Assembly (NCBI GenBank): GCA_012656075.1
Contig: JAAKBF010000159.1
Span: 1 to 64,000 of the forward strand
Direction of reading: 5' to 3'
DNA from: Phytophthora hibernalis
Lineage: Eukaryota > Oomycota > Peronosporomycetes > Peronosporales > Peronosporaceae
DNA: 64,000 nt
The first letter of the stretch is position 1; every line of letters begins with the position of its first letter. This document shows, piece by piece, positions 39,204 through 49,980 of this stretch. The notes beneath the pieces are model-generated. The model worked only from the letters and a program-made list of their open reading frames with translations, did not search any database and was not told the DNA's origin. The translations under genes and the position numbers were made by a program.

Positions 39204-39814
39204 TAATGCTGCCTCCGTATCGTTTTATTAAGGACATTGTAGAGTGATGGTCACTTTTATATAGGTTTTTGTATGGGACCAGCTGGTTCGTTATCCAACT
39301 GCGAGCAACCTTCCTGACCTGGAGTGAAGCCGCAGTAGAAGCCCGAAGCCTTTGCGCCCTGAGTTGCCCTTGTACTTGCCGGGGTTGCACGTAGCGAGTT
39401 TGCAGCGGTGGTAGAAGTGTTCTAGGCACCCTAAATGCGCTCGATAGTGTGCTGATCAATACCAAAAGCTTCTGGTGTCGAATGCTTCTCCATAGGACAA
39501 CTCGCCCTCTACTGGTCTTTAGCAGGTGCAGAAGATTTCAATGTGTGCGGGGTCCTCCAGGCTTCATGTTGCCATCTTTTGAGATGAATAGCGTTACGAG
39601 CAGGATCCTGATGTGAACTGGTTGGCTGGGCAGTGTTTTCCAAAGGCGACCATGAGGCAACCGCTTGGAGTTGGAACGAAAACTTGGTATTGCCGTATAG
39701 CGGAGATCGCGCGCTGTTGATTGGTGCCGGTTTCAGTCATTTTCGATTACTATTGGTGGAGATAATATTTTTTGTCGAAATGCCCCTAATTTTACGATAC
39801 GGAGGTAGTAATTA
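39204..39814. mobile_element. candidate second MITE, ~610 bp
   Basis: Imperfect inverted termini: taatgctgcctccgtatcgt at the left and, on the opposite strand, ttactacctccgtatcgtaa at the right. The termini share the TACTACCTCCG start of the MITE at 36,780-37,300, so both may belong to one family. The interior holds no recognisable gene. Confidence 0.5.
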
Positions 39815-39969
39815 AAACTGCACACGATATTAATAAGTCCTGTTTAGAAACGTTTAGAAAGTCTGTTCCACGCCCCTCCATTCCATGTAGTGGTCCACCC
39901 CAGTCTCGTCCAATCAGCTCGTCCCATTCCATGGAAGATATTAATTCCCAAGCGTCGCGACGAAGCAGT

Positions 39970-39977
39970 TATAAATA
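39970..39977 (+). promoter_or_regulatory. candidate TATA box of the G beta gene
   Basis: TATAAATA lies 166 bp upstream of the G beta ATG, followed by C/T-rich DNA (gctcttcctgtcgccgcattc) suitable for an initiator. Positional inference. Confidence 0.35.
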
Positions 39978-40135
39978 CCTGCCAAGCGTCGCCAAGCTGC
40001 TCTTCCTGTCGCCGCATTCCTCTCCGCGCGCCTCCCCACTTCGCACCAGTGCTCCGACCATCTCGTCCAGCGTCTGCTCTTGCCTCCGAGCCTTTCACCG
40101 CCCTCTGTAGCCCAACATCCTAGCCTTTTCCCATC

Positions 40136-41167
40136 ATGGCCGACGCCGCCGACCTCAAGAAGAAGTGCGAGGGCCTCAAAGAGACCATTGAGAAGACCCG
40201 AGAAGCCAAGGCAGACGGAGGTTTCAGACTGCCAATGTCAGTGCCGGGGCCAAGCCGATTCCGGCTCCTCCCAAGTGCAGGAGGCTGCTGAAAGGCCACT
40301 TTGGCAAGATCTACGCCATGCAGTGGGGTGGCGACAGCTCCAGCCTCGTGTCGGCCTCCCAGGACGGCAAACTCATCGTGTGGAACGCCCAGACAACCAA
40401 CAAGATCCAGGCCATCCCGTTACGCTCCAGTTGGGTCATGACGTGTGCTTTCGAGCAGAAACAACGCAACATGGTGGCCTGCGGAGGGCTCGACAACCTC
40501 TGCAGCATCTTCCACTTGTCCCAAGCTCAAGTGATGCGCGCCACCAAGGAACTCGCAGCTCATGACGGCTACTTGAGTTGCTGCAGGTTCATTGACGAAG
40601 CCAGCATCGTCACCAGCTCGGGGGACTCCAACTGCATCCTCTGGGATGTCGAGTGGAGAGGTCAAGACTACTTTCCGTGAACACTCGGGCGACGTCATGT
40701 CTGTGAGCATCAACCCACACAACCCGAGCATGTTCATCTCGGGATCGTGTGACTCTACCGCTAAGGTCTGGGACATCCGCACGGGCAAGACCACGCACAC
40801 GTTCCAGGGCCACGAGTCCGACATCAACTCGGTCGACTTTTTCCCCAGTGGCAACGCTCTGGGAACGGGATCCGATGACTCGAGCTGCCGTCTCTTTGAC
40901 CTGCGCGCGTATGGCGAGCTGAACAACTTCAGCAACGACAAGATTCTGTGCGGCATCACGTCCGTGAGCTTCTCCAAGTCGGGTCGCTTCCTCTTCGCCG
41001 GATACGACGACTACAACTGCTACTGCTGGGACGTACTCAGCACCACGGGCGCGCACATCTACCAGCTCGCAGGACACGAGAACCGCGTATCTTGCCTCGG
41101 GGTGAACCCTGCAGGACAGGCACTTTGCACAGGCAGCTGGGACACGCTTCTCAAGATCTGGGCTTAG
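40136..41167 (+). CDS. GPB1: heterotrimeric G-protein beta subunit (WD40), two apparent frame breaks
   Basis: G beta pairs with G gamma at the plasma membrane and transmits receptor signals; in Phytophthora infestans a G beta subunit is needed for normal sporangium formation. The protein starts [20 protein letters not shown], the N-terminal helix that coils with G gamma. Seven WD repeats follow, with [44 protein letters not shown] and the terminal WDTLLKIWA. Length with the frame repaired is about 343 residues, normal for the family. The frame drops one base at about 40,223 (after ADGG) and is restored by one extra base, or two missing, at about 40,654 (between WDVE and [12 protein letters not shown]). 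Net length change is zero and everything else is highly conserved, so these are probably sequence errors. A real pseudogene cannot be excluded from this window alone. Confidence 0.92.
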
Positions 41168-41393
41168 GTGCTTTATGTCTTGGTCATCAAGTCGAGCAAA
41201 TGCCGTCACGAGGCAAGGTACGAAACATCACAGGCATCAGCAGCAACAACATTTATATCAGTTCCTTTTATCATTCTACTGCTTTGTTTTTCTTGTGAGC
41301 GCAGCCGTCTTCTCTCTACAACTCAGACGTGTTGATTCCACTCTGTATCTCTTTACTCTTTCATCAATTAGTCTAACACGTGCTCTTGGAAGT

Positions 41394-43115
41394 CTAACAC
41401 GTGCTCTTGGAAGTAGCTTTCGCCTGCATCACGCGTTGTTCGAGGTAGTCGAGGTGCTGACGAAACTCGTACCATTCGATGCGCTGGGATTCGTCTACAT
41501 CTAGCTCCTGCATGATTTCCTTGGCCAGCTCCTCCACGAGTCTGCTGATGGATGAAAACTGGGATTTTCGTCGTCTCTCCACGCGTTCCGGAGCTGTAAG
41601 TTCCTCCCAAGCTGACTCGGGTGATACAGCAGCTTGCACTTTGGGTGCTTTCACGCGGTCCAAGTGATCCGCGAAGATCGTAGCGAGGCCAGCTTGTAGC
41701 TCCGATGATGACAACATTGCGTCTCCGTTTAGGTCGGAGGTTGCAAAAAGCAAATGAATTTGGGTTGCGAACGCCTGACTTCCAGTACTCCTGTTGGTCT
41801 CGAGAGCGTAAGAGACCCACTCCGTCGTGCTTAGAGTGCCATCATGATTCTCATCCAGCGACTTCATGAAGCTGTCAACGAGTTGGGGGCTTGGCTCCGA
41901 CCCTCGCAGCAGCCAAATCAAAATTTTCAGCTCCTTGATATTGATAGAGTGCTCGCCATCGTCGTCAGCTGCTAGAAATGCAGCGTACGGGGATATCACG
42001 AGGAAGAATGCCTCCATGGAGATAGTAGACGTTTCCTTGTCTACAGGCTCTGCAGTACTGTCCTCGGGCTGATTATTTTTCGCCTGAAGTGTTTGACTCT
42101 TTCATAATGGTCTTCATCGAACTCAGCAAGAACGCAATTTCGTGTGGCTCGGTTGCAGGACAGAAGCGCTGAATCATTTCTTCACAGAAGTCCTCAGAGC
42201 ACAGCATGGCTTGTTGTCCACCCTTATCTTCCTCTGTTGCATCCATTTCCGAAAAGGTCATGAATGCCGTACAGATCTCTTTGAGCATCAGATCGTACTG
42301 AACTTGGTTCTCGTAAATCACGCGCGTGTTTGCGAACTTTGCTAAATACGCCATCACGCTGCGTTCGCTTAGCACCCAGTCAGAAAACTCCTGAAGAGAA
42401 ATGTGGCTACTCCGATCACGATCAATGTGTTTGAAAGCGTCAGTTGCTAAAGCTTCTAAGCTGTCGGTAGCTGGACGAGGCATTCCGACGACTTTACAGA
42501 GACCTCGAGTCGTGCAGAGCATCAAAAGTACCAGCTCATCTTGCGAGATCTCCTTGGAGCGATCGAAGTCAAAGAGATCGAAGAGCAGCGGAACCTTTTC
42601 TTCCATTGTCGCGTCACAGTACACGATGACAACAGCGAAGACTTCCATCGCGTCCACCTGGTACACCACATTTCGTGAGGGTTTTGAAGCACGAGCAGGT
42701 TTATTCAAAACCAGAAAGAGCACGAAACACACCACCTTGCCGACTTCCCATGAGTCGAATAGCGCGAAATGCTCGACTGGATCTTGGCAGATGAGAGAGA
42801 GATGTCGTCGAACTCCTCCGGGGTGACCGTCATCTTGTCCCCCACCGTCGCCTGCAACAAATCGAAATTCTCCTTGGCCTCTTGATAATCCTCGATAGTC
42901 GCTACCAATAGAAAGGTTAGGCATCAAAGCTCTACTTTTCACACCTCAAGGCTCTGACAAACCTGCTCGGTACTCCTAAACAAACCCGAAAACCACAGAA
43001 AACAGTTAGTTTTCAACTTCAGGTATCAAAAACCTCAATTCATCGTACGTACTTTGAGAAGGGGGTCATCGCTCACGATCGGGTCAGGAGAGTCGAGTTT
43101 TAGCGTGTTACCCAT
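41394..43115 (-). CDS. six-EF-hand calcium-binding protein, four exons
   Basis: The gene model uses ATG at 43,115. Exon 1 is 43,115-43,053 (MGNTLKLDSPDPIVSDDPLLK), with donor GTACGT. Exon 2 is only 13 nt (42,975-42,963). Exon 3 is 42,901-42,736 and exon 4 is 42,657-41,394. Introns are 77, 61 and 78 bp with GT-AG ends. Two corrections are needed: an extra CT in the repeat at 42,792-42,801 and an extra base in the T5 run at 42,076-42,080. The sum is then exactly 501 codons. Six EF loops fit the D-x-D/N-x-D/S...E pattern: DFDRSKEISQDE, DRDRSSHISLQE, DDDGEHSINIKE, DENHDGTLSTTE, DLNGDAMLSSSE and DVDESQRIEWYE. No kinase or other catalytic domain is present. Gly2 makes N-myristoylation possible, although Lys6 is atypical. 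It is divergent from the TSNAXIP1-like gene, 105 bp between start codons. Confidence 0.82.
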
Positions 43116-43220
43116 GACGTCAGCAGTTCCAGCGATGGGAATACGCAAAAACCGAGTAACGGAACCGACTGCTCGCTACGCTTTTAGCCGAGTTTTAGTC
43201 ACCTTCCAGCAGCTTTCGTG
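43115..43220. promoter_or_regulatory. short bidirectional promoter with a CRE palindrome
   Basis: Only 105 bp separate the start codons of the EF-hand gene (minus) and the TSNAXIP1-like gene (plus). A perfect TGACGTCA palindrome, the classical CRE/bZIP site, lies at 43,115-43,122 and overlaps the first base of the EF-hand ATG. No TATA is evident. Shared regulation is an inference. Confidence 0.5.
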
Positions 43221-45801
43221 ATGGATTTCGTAGCTATCGGTCTTACGAGTCCACCACCTCGACGCTCAACTCAATCAAAAGCCTGTACAAGTATCAACTC
43301 TTCACTTCCACCTTTGCTACCTGCTACCAGTGAATGCCCCACTGTTATCTCAACCCCAAGACGTGGAATCAATGAAGTCGTCAGTTTATCACCGAGGTCA
43401 CCGACGACTGTGAACCACTTTCACGTTGAAAAACCACATCACCATGCACAACGAGCAGAGCAAGTTGCTTCATGGCCGCTGACATTTTCACCTGGGAGCC
43501 CCCGACAAAGCGAGTCAATGGTTGATCTCGACCCGTTTTCGCCAATCTCGCCCAAGGTGCACAAGCTTCACGCTCGAACTCGTCTCGTAGACGACAGTCG
43601 AACAAGACCAGCTTTATTTCAGGAGCTGCAAGATTTTCTTCGTTTTGAACTTGATGGTGGTGAGAGCGAGACTTCGTCCAGTAAACCAAGTTTAAGGAGA
43701 CTTCAGGTCGTTCGTGAAGCACTCGGTAGACTTATCCACGGGTTCAGCGTGTACGCTCCGGTATTGATGCGAATTCGTGACGAATACGAACGCGCGGTGG
43801 AATCTCTGTATGCTCGGAGCTTGATAGTTCCGGGTCTGCACACTCGACTTCAGAGCGTGGAGACTCACTGTCTTCGTCAATTGAGCGCGTGCAGTGCCGA
43901 AGCCAAGGCTCGATCTCTGACACTTAAACGTCGACTTGCAGAGACTCAAGCGATGCTGGCTGCGAGTGCAGCTGAAAACGCTCGGCTCAATTCTGCGTTG
44001 AAAGCTGAGAAGAAAAATGTCGTTCAGGCGGAGAGTAAGCTCGCAGAGTTGCAACGTTCGACATTAGCACTAGCTAGCAGTGTGCGTCGGCATGATGAGA
44101 GTCTACGAGCAGGTCATGAACGCTCTCTTGAAGATGCTAGGGCATTGCAGAAAGTTACAGCTCGGTATTATCACGCTTGTGACGAACTTGCTGAGCTCAA
44201 GAAGACGGTAGCAGCGCTGGAAGAACAGGAAATGGCGAACACGTTGCAGCAGACAAGAACACGATCGTGTTACTCAGTCACGAGCTACAGGAACTCTCCG
44301 CAGCTTTAGCAGCGCCAGAGAACTCGGCGCCTACCAATTCATCCAACCCGAACCAAGAAAACGATCAAAACAAGCACGTCGCGTTGAATCACGCATTTGT
44401 GGTGGGTTTGGACGGCTTTGGACTCGAACTCGAGCTTTCAGAGCTGCTAGATGGGATCGCCAATGCGTCGACGATTCCTGAAGCCATCGACGCAACTTCT
44501 ACTGCCATTACTCAACGATTGAGGCAGATTCAGCAGCAACAACTCGCTTTGCTAGCAGCCAAGAGAGAAAGTGACGGAGATCAACAAAGTCCGGTTGCGT
44601 TTCTCACAGAACCAGCAGAATTATTGAAACTCAACGGCGCTACGGCAGACCAACTTGTGACATCTTCCGCTACACTGACAAAAGCGAGTGGAGATTTTCT
44701 CACTGGCCGAGGAATGAGCTCGGACGTCCCCACTTACTTGCAACATGACGGCTTCGTACGCAACCTTTTCTTCCCCGTGTGAAAATTGAGCACCTTGTCG
44801 GTCAGGTTTGGGACCAGCTAGATGATCAACTCCGAGCAGCACACAACCGAAATTCGACAGCTCGTGCAGCTTTGGCTTCCGGGAACGAGAGTTCAATTAC
44901 CGCTTTGAGCTCTGCGTCAGGAGTTTCATTGCTAACGCTAGCTCTCGAACGCTTTCTGCAGCGTTCCCGCGACAATCGAGCGGATCGAGTCGAGCTCGTC
45001 TACAATTTTCTGGCTGGGTTGGAGCGCTTCAGCTCACAGTCGAGCGCTTGTCGCCTTTTTCACCTCGTATTCAGCCAAGAACTACCTATCGAAGCTCGCA
45101 ACGACCAAACTCGAGAGCTCGCAAGGTTGCACGAGGCACTAGTGGGGTGGATCACGACCGACACTTCTCGAATTCTTCAGCTGACAGCGAGTTGGCTGAT
45201 TCGTCAAGTGATTCTCTGCGTCCAGGTCGAGTTTCGTTTGCCGATGTGGTGCGAACTCTGCGTCTCACGTTCCCGTGGAAATCCGACGCAGCTCTCAGCC
45301 AACTTCATCGAGCTCTGCTCGTAGATTTACGTGGCCAGCCTCAGGTTGACTACACAACGTTATTGTCTCATCATCCTAATGTTGCAACGAACCAAGTGTC
45401 AAAACCTGGTGCTGGCCAAGTCCTAGCAAAGTGTCAATTTGCTGAATGCCTCAAGATGCAGCGTCTAGACGATCTCCTGACTTTCCGATGTCATGTTCAA
45501 CGCCATATCCGAAGACACGTGCTGCCTAATGCATCCGAAAGCGATTCACTCGAGTTATCTAGAGACAATGGAGCAGCGCTGATGATCTCGTTGCGTGATC
45601 TTCGAGCGTGTCTTCATGCTGCGGATTCAGCGATGTCTGAACCGGACGTGGCACGAATTCTGGTTGCAGTCTCGGGGTTAAGTACCCGTGAGTTGCTCAC
45701 ACGACGACATGATGCTAGATACCAAACACGTACTGCAACGACTTCATACACTACTAGTGAGGCCTACAGGTAGATTCACAACGGATTCAACGCCTCAATA
45801 A
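43221..45801 (+). CDS. TSNAXIP1-N domain coiled-coil protein, frame broken in several places
   Basis: The start is ATG 43,221 (MDFVAIGLTSPPPRRS). The N-terminal 120 residues are Ser/Pro-rich. Next comes LFQELQDFLRFELDGGES, then SLRRLQVVREALGRLIHGF and YAPVLMRIRDEYERAVESLY, which match the TSNAXIP1 N-terminal domain (PF15739) as I know it. A long coiled coil follows (EAKARSLTLKRRLAETQAML onward). Family members are linked to sperm or cilium function, so a flagellar role in zoospores is plausible. The frame must be repaired at about 44,250 (one base lost, restoring LQQDKNTIVLLSHELQEL), 44,773-44,776 (C4 run), 45,150-45,190, and about 45,703 (to reach DDMMLDTKHVLQRLHTLL). The stop is TAA at 45,799 and the full product about 860 residues. 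Continuity of helical sequence across every break favours sequence errors over decay. Confidence 0.72.
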
Positions 45802-45861
45802 AGAAAGTAAACGAGCTCGTAGTGTATTTTGTGTAGTTTCCAAGCCTGAAGAACTACGATC

Positions 45862-47213
45862 TCAGAGCGGACGACCCGTACGTAGGTTCCAAGGCACTGG
45901 CTGTGGACTCGTTAGTGCCTTCGCTTGCAGAGTTAAAAGTGCGTCGCTCCCTGAAAGTCGAGGCACGTGATGACGCTTTGCCACTTTATCAGCCTTCGGA
46001 AGCGCAGCATCAGGAAGTTTATTATCGGTCATCTCAACTGGTCGAAGAGCATGAGGTTTGGCCTGAGCTTTTATGACATCCGCTTTCACGTCATTGTCCT
46101 CAAACCAGTCCTTGCACGGCGTCTTGCTCTCACTCGCTTGGATTTGAGTTTCATCCTGTTCCTCACGCTCGAGACTGAGACTCGTTTGCCAGAGCAGCAA
46201 CTTCGCCCCAGCTAACCATGCCGGAGTTCCTGCAGAGCTCAGTAGTCGACGAACGAGGTAACCTCGACCTTTGTTGAGGTGGGGAGGCACACCAGCAAAA
46301 GCTGAGTCGAGGCATCGTCATCTAACACGCTATCGCTCATAACATCCGAAGACTCTGTAACAGGCCGCAGAGTCATGAAGAAGCTCCCACGACGATAGAT
46401 AATACCAAGCAGAGCATCATGGACAATTCCTCTCCAGACCATCAAATCGAGAGGTTGTTGGTCTCCGAAAGCGTGATCTTCATCCACCACCTGGGCAAAC
46501 GGACAGATTGAACCGCGTGCCAACTCGAGCTCGAAGAAAGACTCGGACCCGTCCTCGACTGACAACCAACGAGCTAGATGAGTGGCGATCAATGAGTTGC
46601 CACCGCTAGCAGCAGGAACTTCCGTCATGAAATCGCTAACCCACTTTTGAGCTCCACCAAGCAATTCCAGCAACACAGACCCAATCTCGTTCTGGAATCG
46701 ATGATGCACCGTAGCAAAGCGCTTCAAAAACTTTGTTCGAGGGAACTCCGCTTCATGCTCGCCACCAGGCCCTAGCAGTTCCTCATACACCCCTGCAAAA
46801 GCGAGATCGCTCGCCTGAGCCCGAAGCAGTGGGAATCCACGGGAGGTTAGTGCTCCTGGATCGTCCAGCATACTTGTCGGAAGCTGAGCACTTCCATGGT
46901 ACACAAACTGGTTGAACTGGAAGACGACAGCATCGTCCACGATATCACCCGACTCATCGTTTGCGTCTGCATCATCCTCGTTCCTCTTTGACTCGTTCTT
47001 CTTCTTCGCTGCCTTTGCGTTCTTTCTCGACTGAGGACGCTTCGCGATAAGGCAGTAAAGTTGCGTGTCGTTGGCTGCTAAAACCCGCCGAGACTTTCCG
47101 CTAGGGCTGCTGGCCTTCGTTGTTGGAGGTTGATGAATCTGCAAAGATGACGGCGCATCGGCAGGAAGCGGACACCAGAGCAGCAATTGCTTCAGGTCCT
47201 CGTCACTATCCAT
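45862..47213 (-). CDS. uncharacterised oomycete protein, paralogue A
   Basis: The start is ATG 47,213 (MDSDEDLKQLLLWCPLPADA). A Lys/Arg-rich low-complexity stretch (AKRPQSRKNAKAAKKKNESK) and an acidic stretch lead into a globular region with QFNQFVYHGSAQLP, RGFPLLRAQASDLAFAG, TKFLKRFATVHHRFQNEIG, MVWRGIVHDALLGIIYRRGS and FFMTLRPVTE. The uninterrupted frame stops at 46,239. The other frame continues naturally from about 46,305 as DSAFAGVPPHLNKGRGYLV...TPAWLAGAKLLLWQ and runs to 45,862, giving about 450 residues with one repaired indel. The C-terminal part of the globular region aligns by eye with the next gene upstream. It converges on the TSNAXIP1-like gene with 60 bp between them. I do not recognise the family. 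Confidence 0.6.
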
Positions 47214-47351
47214 TTTGCAGTGGTTAGACAAGGAACTTTGATTTTTCACTAGCAAGAAAGGCAAGCTCACCTGTAGCGGCGCACGAGGTAGCACGGCCCA
47301 GCACAAGCGACTGCAAACAAGGTTTTCAGCATATTAGACAAAGAAGATGAA

Positions 47352-48149
47352 TCATAGCGTTTGAGTAAAAGAAGAAGTTTTACCGTTGGGAACGAACGTG
47401 TCCTCGAGTGCGATTTCCTCTTCATTATCTCTCAGCGTGACGTAGTACGAGTCTCGAGAGTAGATAATGTCAAGCAGCACACCGCGCAGCACGAGCTTCA
47501 TCACCACAAGTCGGACTCCTGCATCCACCAGGTCATTATTCGTGTTCGGATGTGTCTGCAGCTCAAAGAACGTTGGGTTATTATTCTCCGTGGCTTCAGA
47601 CAGCCATGGCAATTCACGTGACCCTCGCTCAAGTCTCTCGGTGGTGCGTGGCTTGGCCAGCTCCTCCACGAAAAACTCCCCAACTTCCATCATCTGGTAC
47701 ACCGCGTCTCGTTGTTCAGAAGTCAACTCTGTGACATCGTCCACGGCCGTGAGCGAATCCTGCTGAGCATGTAGCAGTGGCAATAGTCTCGGAATGTCCG
47801 CAAGTTCCACGCCACCTTCATGTTGGCGCGAAATGCTTTCGTAAAAGCTACTGGGCCGGTTTTGGTCCGCTTCTTCACGCACGTCGATATCTTCAGGTAA
47901 CTCAATGGGGCCGTGGAAATAGTGCTGTCCACTAGCATAGAGCAAGTTCCAACCTCCTTGCTTAGACGAGGACTCCTCTTTGCAGTCACTCGATTGCACA
48001 TTTCGGGACAGCACATACATCCGTGCAAACCCCTTTCGAGCGAGAAGTCCAAAGTCTTCCGAGTCATAGGACGATAACGAAGAGCTGTCTTCGGCCTCTT
48101 CATTGTCGCGAATTTCAAGCACATCGTCTGCTTCTTCCGACGACGGCAT
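47352..48149 (-). CDS. uncharacterised oomycete protein, paralogue B, 265 aa
   Basis: The start is ATG 48,149 (MPSSEEADDVLEIRDNEEAE), preferred over a non-ATG start upstream. After an acidic N-terminus come LLARKGFARMYVLSRNVQSS, GGWNLLYASGQHYFHGPIEL, PSSFYESISRQHEGGVELAD, QMMEVGEFFVEELAKP, FFELQTHPNTNNDLVDAGVR and KLVLRGVLLDIIYSRDSYYV ending in TLRDNEEE. Compared with paralogue A, VLLDIIYSRDSYYVTLRD matches ALLGIIYRRGSFFMTLRP, and YFHGPIELPEDI matches YHGSAQLPTSM. The two genes are in tandem with 138 bp between them. This copy lacks the C-terminal extension seen in A, unless it lies in an exon I cannot find. Function unknown. Confidence 0.65.
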   Translation of the reverse strand: MPSSEEADDVLEIRDNEEAEDSSSLSSYDSEDFGLLARKGFARMYVLSRNVQSSDCKEESSSKQGGWNLLYASGQHYFHGPIELPEDIDVREEADQNRPSSFYESISRQHEGGVELADIPRLLPLLHAQQDSLTAVDDVTELTSEQRDAVYQMMEVGEFFVEELAKPRTTERLERGSRELPWLSEATENNNPTFFELQTHPNTNNDLVDAGVRLVVMKLVLRGVLLDIIYSRDSYYVTLRDNEEEIALEDTFVPNGKTSSFTQTL

Positions 48150-48260
48150 CCTAGCAGTGTCGTTAGTTCTCACTGACGTTTGCAGGACTGGTAACGTGAA
48201 GAGACGAGTGCAAATAACCAATGTCCCAGAAGGAATTCGGTAACGACTCGACTTTGATGG

Positions 48261-49472
48261 TCATCCGAAAAACTCACTGGTAGCGTCTGGAGGAATGGAA
48301 TTCGAGGGTGACGCCACTTTCGACGACGTTGTGGAGCCTGTGGATCTCTCGTAAAAGTCGAACGGGTTTTGGCGCACCAATTCTTCGGCTGCGATTTCGA
48401 GCGCGTCAGTTTTGTATGCTGCTAGGATGCAGCGCAAACAGAACATCAAACTGCGTTGCGAAACTCGTCGATATGTTGGGGAGAGGAAACTGAGCTTCTT
48501 CGTCACGGCACAACGAGAGCACGTGGTGTTCAAGCACACTTGGCAACTTTTAGGTCGATTCACCGTTTTGCAGCAAACCGTGCAGTCATCGCTGTGTCTG
48601 TCCAGAATGACCGTCTTCTTGGTCTTCAGCAGCCAATTGAGCTTCTTCATCTGTCCGCAATGCACGACTTTGCTGAACGACATGAGTGCGTCTGCTGTCG
48701 CGGGTACGGCAATGCTTTGGTGCACGCTACCCATTGCATCGACGAAACCTTTCACGTAAAGCTCGATCTTACCTGGAGATTGCTGTCGGAAGAGCACGCA
48801 GATGGAAGCGTTCGCTCGCACAATGTTGTACGTTGAAAGCTCGTGAATACTCGGAATTTGAAGCGAGTGCATCAAGCTGTAGCCGATACGTTCTCCCGAA
48901 TCGGTCTTGAGGGTACCGATAGACTCCAAGTACAGAAAGTCTCGAGGTCGGACGAGTTTCCGCAGCAACACGGGAACGCCTTGAGAGACGCTCCACTTGA
49001 TGTACATTCCACGAGCAGGTTCCGTTGGTGTCGGCTCCACAATAGCAGCTATCACCTTGGCATCCGCGATTTTGTCGTTCGTGTACGACGACTTGAGCTT
49101 GAGCATCTCGGTGGTGGCATTCACCAGTCCGAAGGCCATGTCGTTGAATTCTCCTGGGATGGTGCCGACTGACAGTACGCCGTGTAGTTTCGTGGAAGCG
49201 GTCATTTGACTCGACCCAACCTTCTCCTTGGGCGCGACACGAGATCTCTCGGGGTCGATCATACGCAGATCACGGTAGGACGTGACCCCGTCGCGAGTCT
49301 TGACAACTTTCCAGCGCTCTTTATCCAAAACTCCTCCATCCACGTAGCAAAAGTCCGTATATTCCTCGAAAGCTTCGTGGACGAACCCCTCCGCCAGCTT
49401 CTGCAGCTCGACCTGGTCATCTTCCGACAAAATCAACGGTGGAAACGTGTCGGCTGGCAGTGGAAAGCGCAT
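48261..49472 (-). CDS. START domain plus FYVE-like zinc finger protein, copy 1 (403 aa)
   Basis: An uninterrupted frame with a clear start (MRFPLPADTFPPLILSEDD). Residues about 50-270 form a START-like lipid-binding fold: RWKVVKTRDGVTSYRDLRMI, TKLHGVLSVGTIPGEFNDM, YIKWSVSQGVPVLLRKLVRP, RDFLYLESIG, RIGYSLMHSLQIPSIHEL and YVKGFVDAMGSVHQSIAVPA. Residues 297-348 form a zinc finger with four CxxC pairs (CTVC, CQVC, CSRC, CLRC). It resembles FYVE in layout but lacks the basic R(R/K)HHCR signature, so PI3P binding should not be assumed. The C-terminus is Ser-rich and ends in SEFFG. The architecture is expanded in oomycetes. A likely role is as a membrane or lipid adaptor; no catalytic residues are seen. 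A close tandem paralogue follows upstream at 51,176. Confidence 0.85.
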   Translation of the reverse strand: MRFPLPADTFPPLILSEDDQVELQKLAEGFVHEAFEEYTDFCYVDGGVLDKERWKVVKTRDGVTSYRDLRMIDPERSRVAPKEKVGSSQMTASTKLHGVLSVGTIPGEFNDMAFGLVNATTEMLKLKSSYTNDKIADAKVIAAIVEPTPTEPARGMYIKWSVSQGVPVLLRKLVRPRDFLYLESIGTLKTDSGERIGYSLMHSLQIPSIHELSTYNIVRANASICVLFRQQSPGKIELYVKGFVDAMGSVHQSIAVPATADALMSFSKVVHCGQMKKLNWLLKTKKTVILDRHSDDCTVCCKTVNRPKSCQVCLNTTCSRCAVTKKLSFLSPTYRRVSQRSLMFCLRCILAAYKTDALEIAAEELVRQNPFDFYERSTGSTTSSKVASPSNSIPPDATSEFFG

Positions 49473-49980
49473 GGTTCACCTGACCCTGACACACCAAAAC
49501 CAAAAGTGACGCCTATCCCAGAGAGCTGCTTGAGCTTTGACTTCCCGACGCAGGTGATCCAGATCGATCTCTGAATTTGCCTTGAAAAGATACACAGCCA
49601 CATGACAAGTTCGTGCCGAGTCCTTGACGGGGTCTGGTGGGTGATCTCACCTTACCTCGTTCGAGCTCCTGACCCGATATCAGAGCTTCCAGCACTCGAA
49701 ACTTCGTGTTGAACTCAAATCGTACTATCCGCCAGCCGAAGCGAAGCAGATGGACAAACAAATCGCTCAAGTCATCGCGATGCAGGTGGTGATTACGGCG
49801 GACTCCACCGTCTTCATCAACTGACAATCTGCAGACGCGAACAAGCCGTTTGATAACGAACAGCGATATCTCAGTCACCTGTACAGTTGAGCAACGACAA
49901 ACCAAACCACCAAGCACCAGAGTTCATGTACGCACCATTGAGTTTACTTACTTGACACTTTATAATACGGTCTCCGTTGC
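49473..49980. other. gap between the two START/FYVE genes
   Basis: This must hold the promoter of copy 1 and the 3' end of copy 2. A plus-strand frame ending at about 49,824 (LKSYYPPAEAKQMDKQIAQV) looks protein-like but has no start codon or supporting exon, so it is not annotated. Confidence 0.5.

Noticed and set aside
42401..42826. Plus-strand frame of 141 aa
   Set aside because: Antisense shadow of the EF-hand gene.
44267..45324. Separate genes starting at 44,267, 44,779 and 45,048
   Set aside because: These are consecutive pieces of one TSNAXIP1-like coiled-coil protein split by small indels; their starts are not ATG or lie mid-helix.
49640..49824. Possible small plus-strand gene (LKSYYPPAEAKQMDKQIAQV and flanks)
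   Set aside because: The composition is protein-like, but there is no start codon, no upstream exon and a stop shortly before; it lies in a 508-bp gap between two minus-strand genes.
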